From: Flavobacteriaceae bacterium
GTDB lineage: Bacteria; Bacteroidota; Bacteroidia; Flavobacteriales; Weeksellaceae
DNA: 40,395 bases
Assembly (NCBI GenBank): GCA_030529185.1
Contig: JAUMXI010000010.1
Location: 1-40,395 of the forward strand
Direction of reading: 5' to 3'
The position numbers and the translations under genes are program-made. Below, piece by piece: positions 25,395 through 33,643 of the stretch; position 1 is the first letter of the stretch; every line of letters starts with the position of its first letter. The notes beneath the pieces are model-generated. The model worked only from the letters and a program-made list of their open reading frames with translations. It was not told where the DNA came from and ran no database searches.

Positions 25395-25696
25395 TACAAT
25401 CCACTATTTTTAAGTTGTGCTATACAAGCGTCTATTTCCTTAATTAATCTATTAATATGGTTTTTCATCAATCTGTTATGCTCTGGATTTCCAGATATAG
25501 CAGAAATTAATTTTACCTTTTTGTGTTCCTCCAACAACTTCTGATGCTTTTCTTTTTCTTCGTTATATTTCTTTTCCAAGAGTGTATATTTTTCAGATAA
25601 CTCTGCAAAATTTTCAGATAATTTCTTGTAATCTTTATTGATTTTTAGAATTTTATCTTCAAGTAAAGCAAAATTTTGGTCTAACTCTGTAAGCAT
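25394..25696 (-). CDS. Small coiled-coil protein upstream of zapA
   Basis: A 100-residue, almost wholly helical protein (LLEDKILKINKDYKKL, YTLLEKKYNEEKEKHQKLLEEHKK) with a C-terminal HINRLIKEIDACIAQLKNSGL. I do not recognise a named family. It resembles the short coiled-coil genes regularly found before zapA in flavobacteria and by context may be a ZapB-like partner in division. It overlaps zapA by one base (TAATG), strong evidence for a functional pair. A CAAAATTA sequence at 25724-25731 (TAATTTTG on the minus strand) is a plausible -7 box. Confidence 0.75.
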   Translation of the reverse strand: MLTELDQNFALLEDKILKINKDYKKLSENFAELSEKYTLLEKKYNEEKEKHQKLLEEHKKVKLISAISGNPEHNRLMKNHINRLIKEIDACIAQLKNSGL

Positions 25697-25810
25697 CGTT
25701 TAGAAGTTTGTTCTAACTCATCAGCAAAATTAGGAAAAATTTAGTTTTTCAGCAATGTATTTTTAAAATTTAATTCAAAAAAAAGTGCTATTTTGTGTAG
25801 CACTTTGGTT

Positions 25811-26560
25811 TTATTCAAACTTTAAGACAAGCATAAAGGCTCTGGTATTGATGGACGACAGTGCTCCTGCCCAATGTTTTGGCGTTTCGGGATTATCTGC
25901 TACCAATTCGTTATTCAGCACAAAAGTTCCTCTAATAGCAGGTGTGAGCTTGAATTTTGAGAAATAAAATTGAATTCCCAACTCTGCCGACCAAGCAAAA
26001 TTATGGGTGAGCGTTCGGAAAGTCCCTTGTAGATTATCCTCTGTGCTGTTTTGATGAGATTGCAAATTGACTAACCAGTTCACTCCCCCAGCGATGTAAG
26101 GGCGAGAATTATACCATCTTAATCCGTGAAACTCCAAAAGCAACGGCACATCTATATAGGTGGATTTTACTTTTCTCTTGGTAAAAGCTTCAATATCTTC
26201 TCGTTTCGTAGCCAATACTTCTGCTCCTTTAAAAGTTAATTCTCTCTCTATTAATTGAAGACCAGGCTCTAATCTCAAATCTAAATAATCATTGAGCCTC
26301 ATTTTCCCAATTAATCCGGCACCAAATCCATAAATCGGTTTAGATTCTACCAAACTTTGCTTTCCTTTCATTCCGTGCGTAGGGTCTAAAACCAGTTTGT
26401 AATCAAAATGATTTCCATTAATGAAAAATCCCCAGTTGTATTTTTTATGGTCTATCCATTCCAATTTGTCGGGTCTATCGTTATTTCGGAATTGAGCCGT
26501 TAGCGAAGAGGAAACTCCCAAGGCAAGGATAATAGCTGATTTTAATATCTTATTCATCAT
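25811..26560 (-). CDS. porT: PorT-family outer-membrane beta-barrel protein
   Basis: A 249-residue protein with a cleavable signal (KSAIILALGVSSSLTAQ) and a body of alternating beta strands ending in aromatic FMLVLKFE, a typical outer-membrane barrel terminus. Length, the DKLEWIDHKKYNWGFFINGNHFDYKLV start of the mature part and the position directly after ubiE fit PorT (SprT), needed for type IX secretion and gliding in Bacteroidota. The start overlaps the ubiE stop by one base (TAATG); two adjacent ATGs exist and I use the first. The other T9SS genes are outside the window. Confidence 0.82.
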   Translation of the reverse strand: MMNKILKSAIILALGVSSSLTAQFRNNDRPDKLEWIDHKKYNWGFFINGNHFDYKLVLDPTHGMKGKQSLVESKPIYGFGAGLIGKMRLNDYLDLRLEPGLQLIERELTFKGAEVLATKREDIEAFTKRKVKSTYIDVPLLLEFHGLRWYNSRPYIAGGVNWLVNLQSHQNSTEDNLQGTFRTLTHNFAWSAELGIQFYFSKFKLTPAIRGTFVLNNELVADNPETPKHWAGALSSINTRAFMLVLKFE

Positions 26561-27279
26561 TATTTTGTTGCTTTATAAATTGTGGCAATGCCTAAACTTA
26601 ATTTTTTATATTCTACTTTTTTGAAACCAATGTTTAAAAGGATTTTTTTCATTTTTTCTCCGTAGGGAAAAGCATTTACAGAATCTGGTAAGTAAGTGTA
26701 AGCCTTGTTATCTTTAGAAATCCATTTCCCTATCATTGGTAAAATTTGTTTAAAGTAAAAAGAATAAAAAGGAGCTAAAAATCCTTCTACCTTTGAAAAT
26801 TCTAAAATATAAACACTCTGATTTTCTTTTACTACTCGTTTGAGTTCTTGCAGTCCTTTTTCTAAATTTTCAAAATTTCTCACTCCAAATGCAACGCTTA
26901 CGGCATCAAATTTATTATCCTCAAAGGGTAAATTTTCGGCATCACCTTTTTGCATTGAGATAGCATTCTCTAAATTCAATTTCTTTATTTTTTCTATCCC
27001 TACATTCAGCATTTGTTGAGATAAATCCAGCCCTAAAACCTCTGCATTTGTTCCTTTATGAATGGCAATAGCTAAATCCCCCGTGCCTGTGGCAACATCT
27101 AAAACCTGCTTTGGGCAGTCTTTTTTTAGCCAATTTACCAAAACTTTTCGCCATAAAATATCTATTCTACAAGACAAAAGCCTATTCAATACATCATATT
27201 TTAAGGCAATATTATCAAACATTTCCTCCACTTGATTTTTTTTCGTTTGTTGAGATTGATAAGGCGTAATTTCTTTCAA
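26560..27279 (-). CDS. ubiE: Demethylmenaquinone methyltransferase (UbiE/MenG)
   Basis: A 239-residue SAM-dependent methyltransferase that completes menaquinone synthesis. Marks are KYDVLNRLLSCRIDILWRK (about 28-46), the SAM motif VLDVATGTGDLAIA (about 59-72), VLGLDLSQQML, GDAENLPFEDNKFDAVSVAFGVRNFEN (about 112-138) and PDSVNAFPYGE. The start codon is TTG (27279): the next ATG would remove the conserved N-terminus (EITPYQSQ..KKNQVEEM) that homologues keep. A TATTTTTG box on the minus strand at 27299-27306 supports this start. It is translationally coupled to porT. Confidence 0.93.
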   Translation of the reverse strand: MKEITPYQSQQTKKNQVEEMFDNIALKYDVLNRLLSCRIDILWRKVLVNWLKKDCPKQVLDVATGTGDLAIAIHKGTNAEVLGLDLSQQMLNVGIEKIKKLNLENAISMQKGDAENLPFEDNKFDAVSVAFGVRNFENLEKGLQELKRVVKENQSVYILEFSKVEGFLAPFYSFYFKQILPMIGKWISKDNKAYTYLPDSVNAFPYGEKMKKILLNIGFKKVEYKKLSLGIATIYKATK

Positions 27280-27298
27280 AACAAATTAATTTCTTTCG

Positions 27299-27306
27299 CA
27301 AAAATA
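27299..27306 (-). promoter_or_regulatory. Predicted -7 box for ubiE-porT
   Basis: TATTTTTG on the minus strand, 19 bases before the TTG start of ubiE. The -33 region is not a clear TTTG. Confidence 0.45.
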
Positions 27307-27387
27307 AGAATATTTCTATAACTAACACTATAAAAAAAGTTTCTATAATGAATTAAAGTAGATTGAAAAAATATTAAGATTTTCTTT

Positions 27388-27418
27388 TTTGGCGATTGTT
27401 TTTTTATCTTTAATTTTG
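27388..27418 (+). promoter_or_regulatory. Predicted promoter for recX
   Basis: Exact TTTG (27388-27391), 19 bases, TAATTTTG (27411-27418). It covers the upstream extension of the reading frame and so sets the recX start at 27431, 12 bases downstream. Confidence 0.78.
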
Positions 27419-27430
27419 TTTTTTTTAATT

Positions 27431-27904
27431 ATGCAAGAAAAAAAGAGCTACACTTTTGAGGAAATTAAACAAAAATTGATGAATTACTGTGTTTATCAGG
27501 ATAGATGTCATCAGGAGGTGGAACAAAAAATGAGAGAATTTCTCCTTATTCCAGAAGCAAAGGAAGAGATTTTACTTTATTTAATACAAGAAAATTATCT
27601 TAATGAGGAGCGTTTTGTAAGGAGCTACATCCGAGGAAAGTTTTACATTAAACACTGGGGACGAATAAAAATTAAGAACCATTTGAAAATCAAAGATGTG
27701 CCTGAAAAATTAATTAATAAATGTTTTGATGAGATTGATGAGCAAGACTATGAAACGATTATCCGAAAAATCTCCGAAAAATATTACTCTTCTCAAAAAG
27801 GTCTGAAAGTGTATCAAAAAAAATCTAAAACCATAAAATATCTTATGAGCAGAGGATTTGAATATGAATTGATAAAAGATATCGTAGAAGAATTGGATAA
27901 ATAA
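27431..27904 (+). CDS. recX: Regulatory protein RecX
   Basis: A 157-residue helical protein that modulates RecA filaments. MQEKKSYTFEEIKQKLMNYCVYQDRCHQEVEQKM is the usual flavobacterial RecX start, followed by LIQENYLNEERFVRSYIRGKFYIKHWGRIKIKNHL (about 51-85) and a third repeat ending LMSRGFEYELIKDIVEEL. I use the ATG at 27431: the frame is open from a TTG at 27389, but that stretch is a promoter and encodes an unrelated hydrophobic run. A hairpin terminator follows at once, and phage-like DNA begins after it. Confidence 0.9.
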   Translation: MQEKKSYTFEEIKQKLMNYCVYQDRCHQEVEQKMREFLLIPEAKEEILLYLIQENYLNEERFVRSYIRGKFYIKHWGRIKIKNHLKIKDVPEKLINKCFDEIDEQDYETIIRKISEKYYSSQKGLKVYQKKSKTIKYLMSRGFEYELIKDIVEELDK

Positions 27905-27905
27905 A

Positions 27906-27930
27906 AAAGGCTTACCGAAGTAAGCCTTTT
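27906..27930. terminator. Terminator after recX, at the core/phage boundary
   Basis: AAAGGCTTAC (27906-27915) and GTAAGCCTTT (27920-27929), a perfect 10-bp stem with A-run before and T at the end. It marks the last clear core element before phage-like genes. Confidence 0.8.
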
Positions 27931-27974
27931 GTACCAAGTGAACGCGTATGAAGTGCGTAAAGGGGGCTTACTAT

Positions 27975-28142
27975 ATGGGCTTTTTCTTGGGGGAGGATTT
28001 TTATGCACAGGCTTGGGGGCTATCGTTTCGCCACGCTTATAGGAGGATGCTGAAGGATTTTGCGAGGAAATGGCATTACAGAGAAATGCTTCTTAAAACC
28101 GTGTTTGCTCCAAAAGTGTCTAACCAAAAAATCGTAGCGTGA
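27975..28142 (+). CDS. Small phage-region protein of unknown function, possibly truncated
   Basis: I do not recognise this product: 55 residues from the ATG at 27975 (MGFFLGEDFYAQAWGLSFRH), basic and aromatic-rich, ending APKVSNQKIVA. An alternative ATG at 27948 would add nine residues. Its stop overlaps the next ATG (TGATG), so it belongs to the tail-gene run. It begins only 45 bases after the recX terminator, so it may be the 3' part of a longer phage gene cut at the element boundary. Its place before a tape measure gene fits a minor tail or assembly role by position only. Confidence 0.5.
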   Translation: MGFFLGEDFYAQAWGLSFRHAYRRMLKDFARKWHYREMLLKTVFAPKVSNQKIVA

Positions 28143-28480
28143 TGAGTGGGTTTAATAATGAGTTAGCAGATCATTTGTCAAAAATATATCTCAGAGCAAA
28201 GGCTGATAAAAAATTCATTAGTAGGATTTTAGATATTAAAGAGCAAGTAATCGAAGGACAAGAGGTTCATGAGGAAAATGTATTTTTTATTAATCGCATC
28301 CTTGATGATATGGTTAAAATAACTCAAATTTGTGAAACTAATTATAAAGAGTTTGGGCGTTATGTTTTTACCAATGCGGATATAGATTGTTTTTTAGAAG
28401 CTCATTATGTAGGAGATGAAGCCTTGAAAAACGCAGAAAAATCCTTATCACAAGCCCAAAAACATTTAAAATCTGAATAA
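28142..28480 (+). CDS. Phage-region helical protein, unknown function
   Basis: A 112-residue, mostly helical protein (MSGFNNELADHLSKIYLRAKADKKF, LDIKEQVIEGQEVHEENVFFINRILDDMVKI). I use the ATG at 28142, which overlaps the preceding stop as TGATG; an in-frame GTG one codon earlier exists. The next gene begins directly after its stop (TAAATG). No known domain is recognised. Its place in a tightly packed run ahead of the tape measure gene suggests a tail completion or assembly-chaperone role, which is inference from position. Confidence 0.65.
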   Translation: MSGFNNELADHLSKIYLRAKADKKFISRILDIKEQVIEGQEVHEENVFFINRILDDMVKITQICETNYKEFGRYVFTNADIDCFLEAHYVGDEALKNAEKSLSQAQKHLKSE

Positions 28481-28744
28481 ATGGAAGACTACAAGCAAGT
28501 GATAAAGGAGTTAATCACTCAATATTTTTCGCCATCTCCTACGGGAGGAGAAGAAATCTACAAAGGCACTTTTGAGATTTTGGTAATGTGTAAAGGGGTA
28601 ATCCCAACCCAGCCCATTAGCGAACACGATGTCTTTGAAGTAATGAAAGAGTTGGGTTTTAGCATAGAGCTTCAGCCTGTAGAAGATGAAGAAACAGGGC
28701 AAGAAAACGATATGTTTCTTTGGAAACTCTATGAAAATAAATAA
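28481..28744 (+). CDS. Phage-region acidic protein, unknown function
   Basis: An 87-residue acidic protein (MEDYKQVIKELITQYFSP, then GTFEILVMCKGVIPTQPISEHDVFEVMKELGFSIELQ, ending FLWKLYENK). It looks like a compact alpha/beta fold; I do not recognise a family. It abuts the previous gene (TAAATG). Its last codons contain the -33 box, and its stop the -7 box, of a promoter that drives the next unit. Confidence 0.65.
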   Translation: MEDYKQVIKELITQYFSPSPTGGEEIYKGTFEILVMCKGVIPTQPISEHDVFEVMKELGFSIELQPVEDEETGQENDMFLWKLYENK

Positions 28745-28749
28745 CTTTG
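28719..28749 (+). promoter_or_regulatory. Perfect-consensus promoter inside the tail module
   Basis: Exact TTTG (28719-28722), 19 bases, TAACTTTG (28742-28749). The -33 box is inside the 87-residue gene and the -7 box covers its stop codon. The predicted start site (about 28753) lies at the foot of a hairpin. Confidence 0.7.
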
Positions 28750-28753
28750 CAAG

Positions 28754-28786
28754 TGGCTGTTGGCAGTTAGCCGATAGCCATTTTTT
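28754..28786 (+). terminator. Promoter-proximal hairpin with T-run (attenuator or short RNA)
   Basis: TGGCT pairs with AGCCA, then a three-pair wobble section, then GGC with GCC around an AGTTA loop, followed by six T (28781-28786). It starts at about the predicted transcription start of the promoter at 28719-28749 and ends 12 bases before the next gene, so most transcripts could stop within about 35 nt. The sequence also resembles a REP-like repeat. Confidence 0.6.
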
Positions 28787-28798
28787 AAAACCAAATCT

Positions 28799-29266
28799 AT
28801 GGAATACAGAGATGAATTAGCCATTGCCAAGAAAGCCGAAAAAATGCTTACCAGTGCGTTGCAGAGCAAAACCCAATCTTTTGCCGACCACTACCACAGA
28901 AAAGAGGGCGACAAGTCTTTGAAACAAGCATTCTCCAAAGCAAGGGTAAAACGCTACGGAAAAAAGAAAGATGGCAACCAAAAAATATTTATGAGAACCT
29001 TGACTATCCGTATGGCAAAACACGGCTTTGTTCAGCATTATGGAGTAGATACAATAAGAGAAGGAGGTGATAGAAAAAGAACCAAACCCAAAGCCAAGAC
29101 TTACCATTTTGGAGCTCATTACTACAAAATGAAAGCCACACCTTTTATAGATGAAGCGATTAGGCAAAGTGGCGTAATAGATTTTGTGATGGAAAATGTT
29201 GGTCAGCTACGAGCCAACAATTTCGCAGAAGAATTGGTTTTCCCATTGGGGCAATTTTCTAAATAA
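28799..29266 (+). CDS. Phage minor tail/virion-type protein, unknown function
   Basis: A 155-residue basic protein: helical N-terminus (YRDELAIAKKAEKMLTSALQSK), a Lys/Arg-rich centre (KARVKRYGKKKDG, GGDRKRTKPKAKTYHFGAHYYKMKATPFIDEAIRQ) and a C-terminal FAEELVFPLG. The size, the basic centre and the place just before the tape measure gene fit a head-tail or tail completion protein, but I cannot assign a family with confidence. It is preceded by its own promoter and hairpin leader. Confidence 0.6.
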   Translation: MEYRDELAIAKKAEKMLTSALQSKTQSFADHYHRKEGDKSLKQAFSKARVKRYGKKKDGNQKIFMRTLTIRMAKHGFVQHYGVDTIREGGDRKRTKPKAKTYHFGAHYYKMKATPFIDEAIRQSGVIDFVMENVGQLRANNFAEELVFPLGQFSK

Positions 29267-29283
29267 TTTTTTAAATTTGAGGT

Positions 29284-29442
29284 ATGGGATGTTTATCAAA
29301 ATTATTCGCAATCATAGGTGTAATACTCTTTTGTATGTTTCTTTATCACTTTTTTCATAGAGGAATATTGGGAGAGGACAATGTGTTTTTTCTCACCATA
29401 ATTTTAGGAATATGGTTAGTTTGGAAAGTGCTTAAAGAATAA
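29284..29442 (+). CDS. Small two-segment membrane protein in the phage module
   Basis: A 52-residue protein, MGCLSKLFAIIGVILFCMFLYHFFHRG then FFLTIILGIWLVWKVLKE, with two hydrophobic segments (about residues 6-22 and 34-47). Size and topology resemble a pinholin or a small tail-module membrane protein, but no lysis gene is nearby, so I do not call it a holin. A TAAATTTG box at 29272-29279 lies 4 bases before the ATG, suggesting a leaderless transcript. A terminator follows 5 bases after the stop. Confidence 0.6.
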   Translation: MGCLSKLFAIIGVILFCMFLYHFFHRGILGEDNVFFLTIILGIWLVWKVLKE

Positions 29443-29446
29443 TGTT

Positions 29447-29474
29447 AAGACCGATTAATTTCGGTCTTTTTTTT
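29447..29474 (+). terminator. Intrinsic terminator before the tape measure gene
   Basis: AAGACCGA (29447-29454) pairs with TCGGTCTT (29461-29468), followed by eight T. The following GTCCTTT..TAAGA is repeated after the terminator at 37747. Confidence 0.88.
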
Positions 29475-29525
29475 GTCCTTTGGTAAGAAGTTAGGGTTTG
29501 GCATTTTGCATAAAATTTTAGAAGA

Positions 29526-32500
29526 ATGGCAAAGACAATAACATCTACCATAGTATTAAAAGTTAGTGGCAAAGAAGTAGAAAATTCTTTTAATGGGCTT
29601 TCTAAAACAGTAAGAGAATTAGAAAGAGAACTCAAAAAACTCACGCCAGGTACGAAGCAGTTTATGGATAAAGCTGCCGAACTGAAAGAAGCAAGGAAGC
29701 ATTTTGAAGGAGTAAAGAAAGAAATAGATTTGCTGAATGGTAAACTGAAAGAATCTCACGGCTTTTTAGGGAAGTTTTTTTCAATGTTTAAAAGTTTCGG
29801 TTTTAGTTTTTCGGATTTATTTACATTAACTGGATTTGGAGGAGGAGCAAAGATAGTTTCAGACCTATTAAAAATCTCCGATGCTATGGCTGATGTTCAG
29901 AAGACTACGGGAATGGCGTTGGAAGAAGTAAAGCAACTTTGGGATGAATTTGATGAAATGGACACTAGAACCAGTAAACTGGATAGGCTGAAAATAGCCG
30001 AAGTTGGTGGGCGTTTGGGTGTTCCCAAAGAGCAGTTGAGGGATTTTGTGGAGGAAGTAGATAAGGCTTATGTAGCCTTGGGGGATTCTTTTGAGGGTGG
30101 ATTGGAAGGAGTGGTAGAATCTTTGGGGAAAATCAAAGGATTGTTTGAAGAAACCAAAGGGAAAAGTTATGCCACGGCGATTAATGAAGTAGGTTCTGCT
30201 CTTAACGAGTTAGCTTCCAGCGGGACGGCAAGTGAGGGGAATATCTCGGATTTTACATTGCGAGTGGGTGCTTTGCCCGATGCTTTAAAACCAAGCATTG
30301 ATAAAGTTTTGGGGCTGGGTGCTGCTTTTGAAGAAAGTGGTATTGATGCCCAGATTGCTGCTTCGGGGTATTCCAACTTTATGAAAGTGGCTGGGGAAAA
30401 CTTAAAGGATTTCGCCTATTCTATGAATATGAGTTTGGAGGAAGCAAGGGCTTTGTTCAATGAAAAGCCAGAAGAATTCTTTTTAAGATTTTCGGAAGGA
30501 ATGAAAGGGCTTGAAGCAGATGAAACGGCAAGGGTTTTTGATAGTTTGAAACTCAATTCTTTGGAGGTTCAGAAAGTAGTGGGTGCGGCGGCGAATAAAA
30601 CGGAGGATTTCCGTAGGGCGATGGATTTGGCTGGGGAGTCTATGAAAGATGCTACTTCCCTAACGGATGAATTTAACAAGAAGAACAATAATGCTGCGGC
30701 GGTTTGGGAGAAGTTGAAAAACATTGTTTCTAATTTCTTTTCGCAGAATACATTTATCAATCTATTTGAAGGAGTGATTATTTCGGTGGGGAAATTTGCA
30801 GGGGTAGTAGATGATGCGGGGGTGAGTGTTTCTTCTATGAGGCAGAAGTTTGATGCTCTTTTTGATATTATAAAAGTAGTAGGAGCTGCATTTTTGGGGT
30901 ATCAATCTATTATAATTCAAACTGCTATTTTAGAAGGTAATTATACCAAAGCCAAGTGGTTGGATATTGTAGCAGATAAAGCTAAAATAGTAATTCAATC
31001 TACTAAAACGGCTGTGATGAGTGCTTACAATTCTGTTCTTACTATTTTAAAAATAAGAACAGACCAAGCCACAGCATCAACAACAGCATTGAATGCAGTT
31101 TCCAAAGCTACTCCTTGGGGGGCACTGATAGGACTAATTTCAGCTGCTTTAACTTATTATGCATTGTTTTCCAAAGAAATAGACAATACTACAGCGGCAA
31201 AAAAAAGGCTTTTGAAGGCAACACAAGACTATATGGGTGAAGCGAGTAGAGAGATGGCTACTTTGGATAAACTCTACCAAGCGGCAACGGACGCTTCCAA
31301 AGGTAAAGACGCACAAAGGGAAGCCGTGGAGAAATTACAAAGGCTTTATCCATCGTATTTTGGGAATATGGATAAGGAACTTATAATGCTGGGACAAGCC
31401 GAGCAGAAGTATAAAGATTTGAAGGACGCTATCTTGGCTTCGGCGAGAGCAAAGGCTGCACAAAAAATTATAGAAGAGAATGTAGAACAATCTTTAAAGG
31501 AAGAAAGTAAACTACAGCAAGAAAAAGAAAAAAATCAAAAAGATTTAGAATCTGCGAAAAGTGGTAAAGGAGATAAAACCATTGAGGTAGGAAATACCTT
31601 TTTTAAAGTAAGTCAAGAAGAAGCTATAAAACACTATGAAAATCAAGGAAAAGCCATTGATAAAAGAATAGATAAAGTACAATCTGATTTAAAAGAAAAG
31701 AACAAATATTATCTTAAAATTCAAGAGGAAAGTCAAGAAAAGGCATCGCCCTATGAAACCGATAAAGCCAACCAAAACGGAGTAGTTGGAAGTGGAAACA
31801 GAGTGGTAGCAAGTGGTAAGGGTAAGGGCAAAGGAGTAACGACCAACCGCCCTGCTAAAGACGATACGGATTCTGCTAAGAATGAAGATACTAAAGCATT
31901 AAAGGAAAGAGAAGATTTTAATAAAAGAATGTTGGAATTAGACCGTGCCTTGGAAGATGAGAAGTTTAAGATAATGGAAGAATCTCACGAGAAGGAGTTG
32001 GAGATGACTTTTACACGCCAGAAAAGGGAGATAGAAGATGTTAAGCAAAAAAATACGGACATCTTAAAAGGGATGGACGCCAACGAAGAGAAAATTAATA
32101 AGTTGCAAGAAGCGAAAAGCAAGAGCAAATCTCCTACGGCTCAAGCTAATTATGATAAAGCCATTGACGAACTCAAAAAAGCCAATAGCGAGAAGGGCGT
32201 TTTGATTGTCAAGAATTATGATATCATTAAGCAGATGGAAGAGACGCACCAGAAGGAGTTGGCAGATATTCGTTCTAAACATCGTGTGAAACGCTATGAG
32301 GAGTGGGTAGCGGAGAAGCAAAAAACCATAGAGGCGAAGTTTCAGGAGCGGGAAGTGGAAATCCAAGCCATTACCACAATGGAAGATGCGAAAAAGGCTC
32401 TTTCTGAAATGAAGCACTTGGAACTCACGGAGCAAGAACTGAAAAATATACGAACGCTGGAAGATGCCAAAAAAGCACTGCGAGAAGATGCAGCGAGAGA

Positions 32501-33641
32501 AGTTTTAGCCACTGAAATAAAAATTATAGAGGAGCAACAAAAAGAAATACAGAAGTTGCTGAGTTCGGAGAGCATTTCGCCAGAAGCGAGGAAGAAACTT
32601 TTGGAAGATTTGGAGAAGGCGAATGAGATTATTCTTCGCTTAAAGGGCAACCTACAAGGGAAGCAAGAGGGCGATGAAGCCCGAAAATCTGATGAACAAA
32701 AAAAGTCAAAAGACAATGTAGATATTCTTGGTTTCTCGGCTTCGCAGTGGGAAGAGATGTTTGACAATCTAAAAACCACGGAGGGGAAAATTAAGGGTAT
32801 TATAATGGTGACGCAAGGTTTGGCGAATGTGTTTAGGCAGTTTTCTAAACTTCAACAAAACCTTAACGAAAGGGAATTAAGGCACTTTACGAAAAATCAA
32901 GACAAGAAGAAAACGGCACTTTTAAGGCAACTGAACCAAGGTTTAATCACGCAAGAGCAATACCATAAGGGGGTTCAGCAGATAGAAGAAGAAACAGCGG
33001 AGAAGAAAAGAAAAATCCAACAAAGAGCAGCGAAAGCCGAGAAAGCCGCTAACCTAATGAGTGCCATAGCAGGAACAGCAACAGCAGTGGTAAATGCTTT
33101 AAAATCTGCACCACCACCAGCCAACTTTGCTCTTGCAGGAATTGTGGGGGCATTAGGAGCGGTGCAGATTGCCACTATTTCGGCTCAACCTTTACCTGAA
33201 TTTGCCGAAGGTGGTTTTACGGGAAAAGGTTCGGGCAAAGCGGATAGAACAGGATTTAAACCAGCGGGTATCGTTCACGAATACGAATATGTGACCCCAA
33301 AGTGGATGTTGGAAAATCCTGTTGTTGCCGATGTGGTGGATTGGATGGAGAGCATAAGAACGGGAAAAACAACGATGCCGAAAGGTTATGCCGAAGGTGG
33401 ATTGGTAAGGAACGGCAACCAAGATGCGAGAGCCCATATTTTGGAAGCAAAAAATGGAGAAAACTACACCGACCCACAAATGATGTTTGTCCTTTCAGAA
33501 GTGAGGGATTTATTATCATCTTTGAAAGAAAACGGCGTAGAAGCCTTTATGGTAGAGAATGCCGAAAACGGCAGAAGGATAGAGCGAACGGTGAATTTAT
33601 TTAAGAAAATAGAGCAAAGAAATGCAAGGAAAAATCAGTAG
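29526..33641 (+). CDS. Phage tail tape measure protein
   Basis: A 1371-residue protein whose length would set the tail length. The N-terminal part (about 1-60) is a coiled coil, then hydrophobic and glycine-rich stretches, SFGFSFSDLFTLTGFGGGAKI and the minor-tail-type region KISDAMADVQKTTGMALEEVKQ to GAAANKTEDFRRAMDLAG (about 115-370), typical of the TP901-type tape measure core. Membrane-like helices follow near 430-560 (VGAAFLGYQSIII, WGALIGLISAALTYYALF), then long Lys/Glu-rich coiled coils (about 620-1140). The end has AGTATAVVNALKSAPPPANFALAGIVGALGAVQIATI and repeated FAEGGFTGKG / YAEGGLVRNG motifs. The next gene starts 2 bases after the stop. Confidence 0.93.
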   Translation: MAKTITSTIVLKVSGKEVENSFNGLSKTVRELERELKKLTPGTKQFMDKAAELKEARKHFEGVKKEIDLLNGKLKESHGFLGKFFSMFKSFGFSFSDLFTLTGFGGGAKIVSDLLKISDAMADVQKTTGMALEEVKQLWDEFDEMDTRTSKLDRLKIAEVGGRLGVPKEQLRDFVEEVDKAYVALGDSFEGGLEGVVESLGKIKGLFEETKGKSYATAINEVGSALNELASSGTASEGNISDFTLRVGALPDALKPSIDKVLGLGAAFEESGIDAQIAASGYSNFMKVAGENLKDFAYSMNMSLEEARALFNEKPEEFFLRFSEGMKGLEADETARVFDSLKLNSLEVQKVVGAAANKTEDFRRAMDLAGESMKDATSLTDEFNKKNNNAAAVWEKLKNIVSNFFSQNTFINLFEGVIISVGKFAGVVDDAGVSVSSMRQKFDALFDIIKVVGAAFLGYQSIIIQTAILEGNYTKAKWLDIVADKAKIVIQSTKTAVMSAYNSVLTILKIRTDQATASTTALNAVSKATPWGALIGLISAALTYYALFSKEIDNTTAAKKRLLKATQDYMGEASREMATLDKLYQAATDASKGKDAQREAVEKLQRLYPSYFGNMDKELIMLGQAEQKYKDLKDAILASARAKAAQKIIEENVEQSLKEESKLQQEKEKNQKDLESAKSGKGDKTIEVGNTFFKVSQEEAIKHYENQGKAIDKRIDKVQSDLKEKNKYYLKIQEESQEKASPYETDKANQNGVVGSGNRVVASGKGKGKGVTTNRPAKDDTDSAKNEDTKALKEREDFNKRMLELDRALEDEKFKIMEESHEKELEMTFTRQKREIEDVKQKNTDILKGMDANEEKINKLQEAKSKSKSPTAQANYDKAIDELKKANSEKGVLIVKNYDIIKQMEETHQKELADIRSKHRVKRYEEWVAEKQKTIEAKFQEREVEIQAITTMEDAKKALSEMKHLELTEQELKNIRTLEDAKKALREDAAREVLATEIKIIEEQQKEIQKLLSSESISPEARKKLLEDLEKANEIILRLKGNLQGKQEGDEARKSDEQKKSKDNVDILGFSASQWEEMFDNLKTTEGKIKGIIMVTQGLANVFRQFSKLQQNLNERELRHFTKNQDKKKTALLRQLNQGLITQEQYHKGVQQIEEETAEKKRKIQQRAAKAEKAANLMSAIAGTATAVVNALKSAPPPANFALAGIVGALGAVQIATISAQPLPEFAEGGFTGKGSGKADRTGFKPAGIVHEYEYVTPKWMLENPVVADVVDWMESIRTGKTTMPKGYAEGGLVRNGNQDARAHILEAKNGENYTDPQMMFVLSEVRDLLSSLKENGVEAFMVENAENGRRIERTVNLFKKIEQRNARKNQ

Positions 33642-33643
33642 TT

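Noticed and set aside
27389-27430. N-terminal extension of RecX with a hydrophobic run
   Set aside because: The stretch contains an exact promoter (TTTG-N19-TAATTTTG) and has no counterpart in RecX proteins.
29284-29442. Holin call for the 52-residue membrane protein
   Set aside because: Topology would fit, but no endolysin or spanin gene is visible near it.
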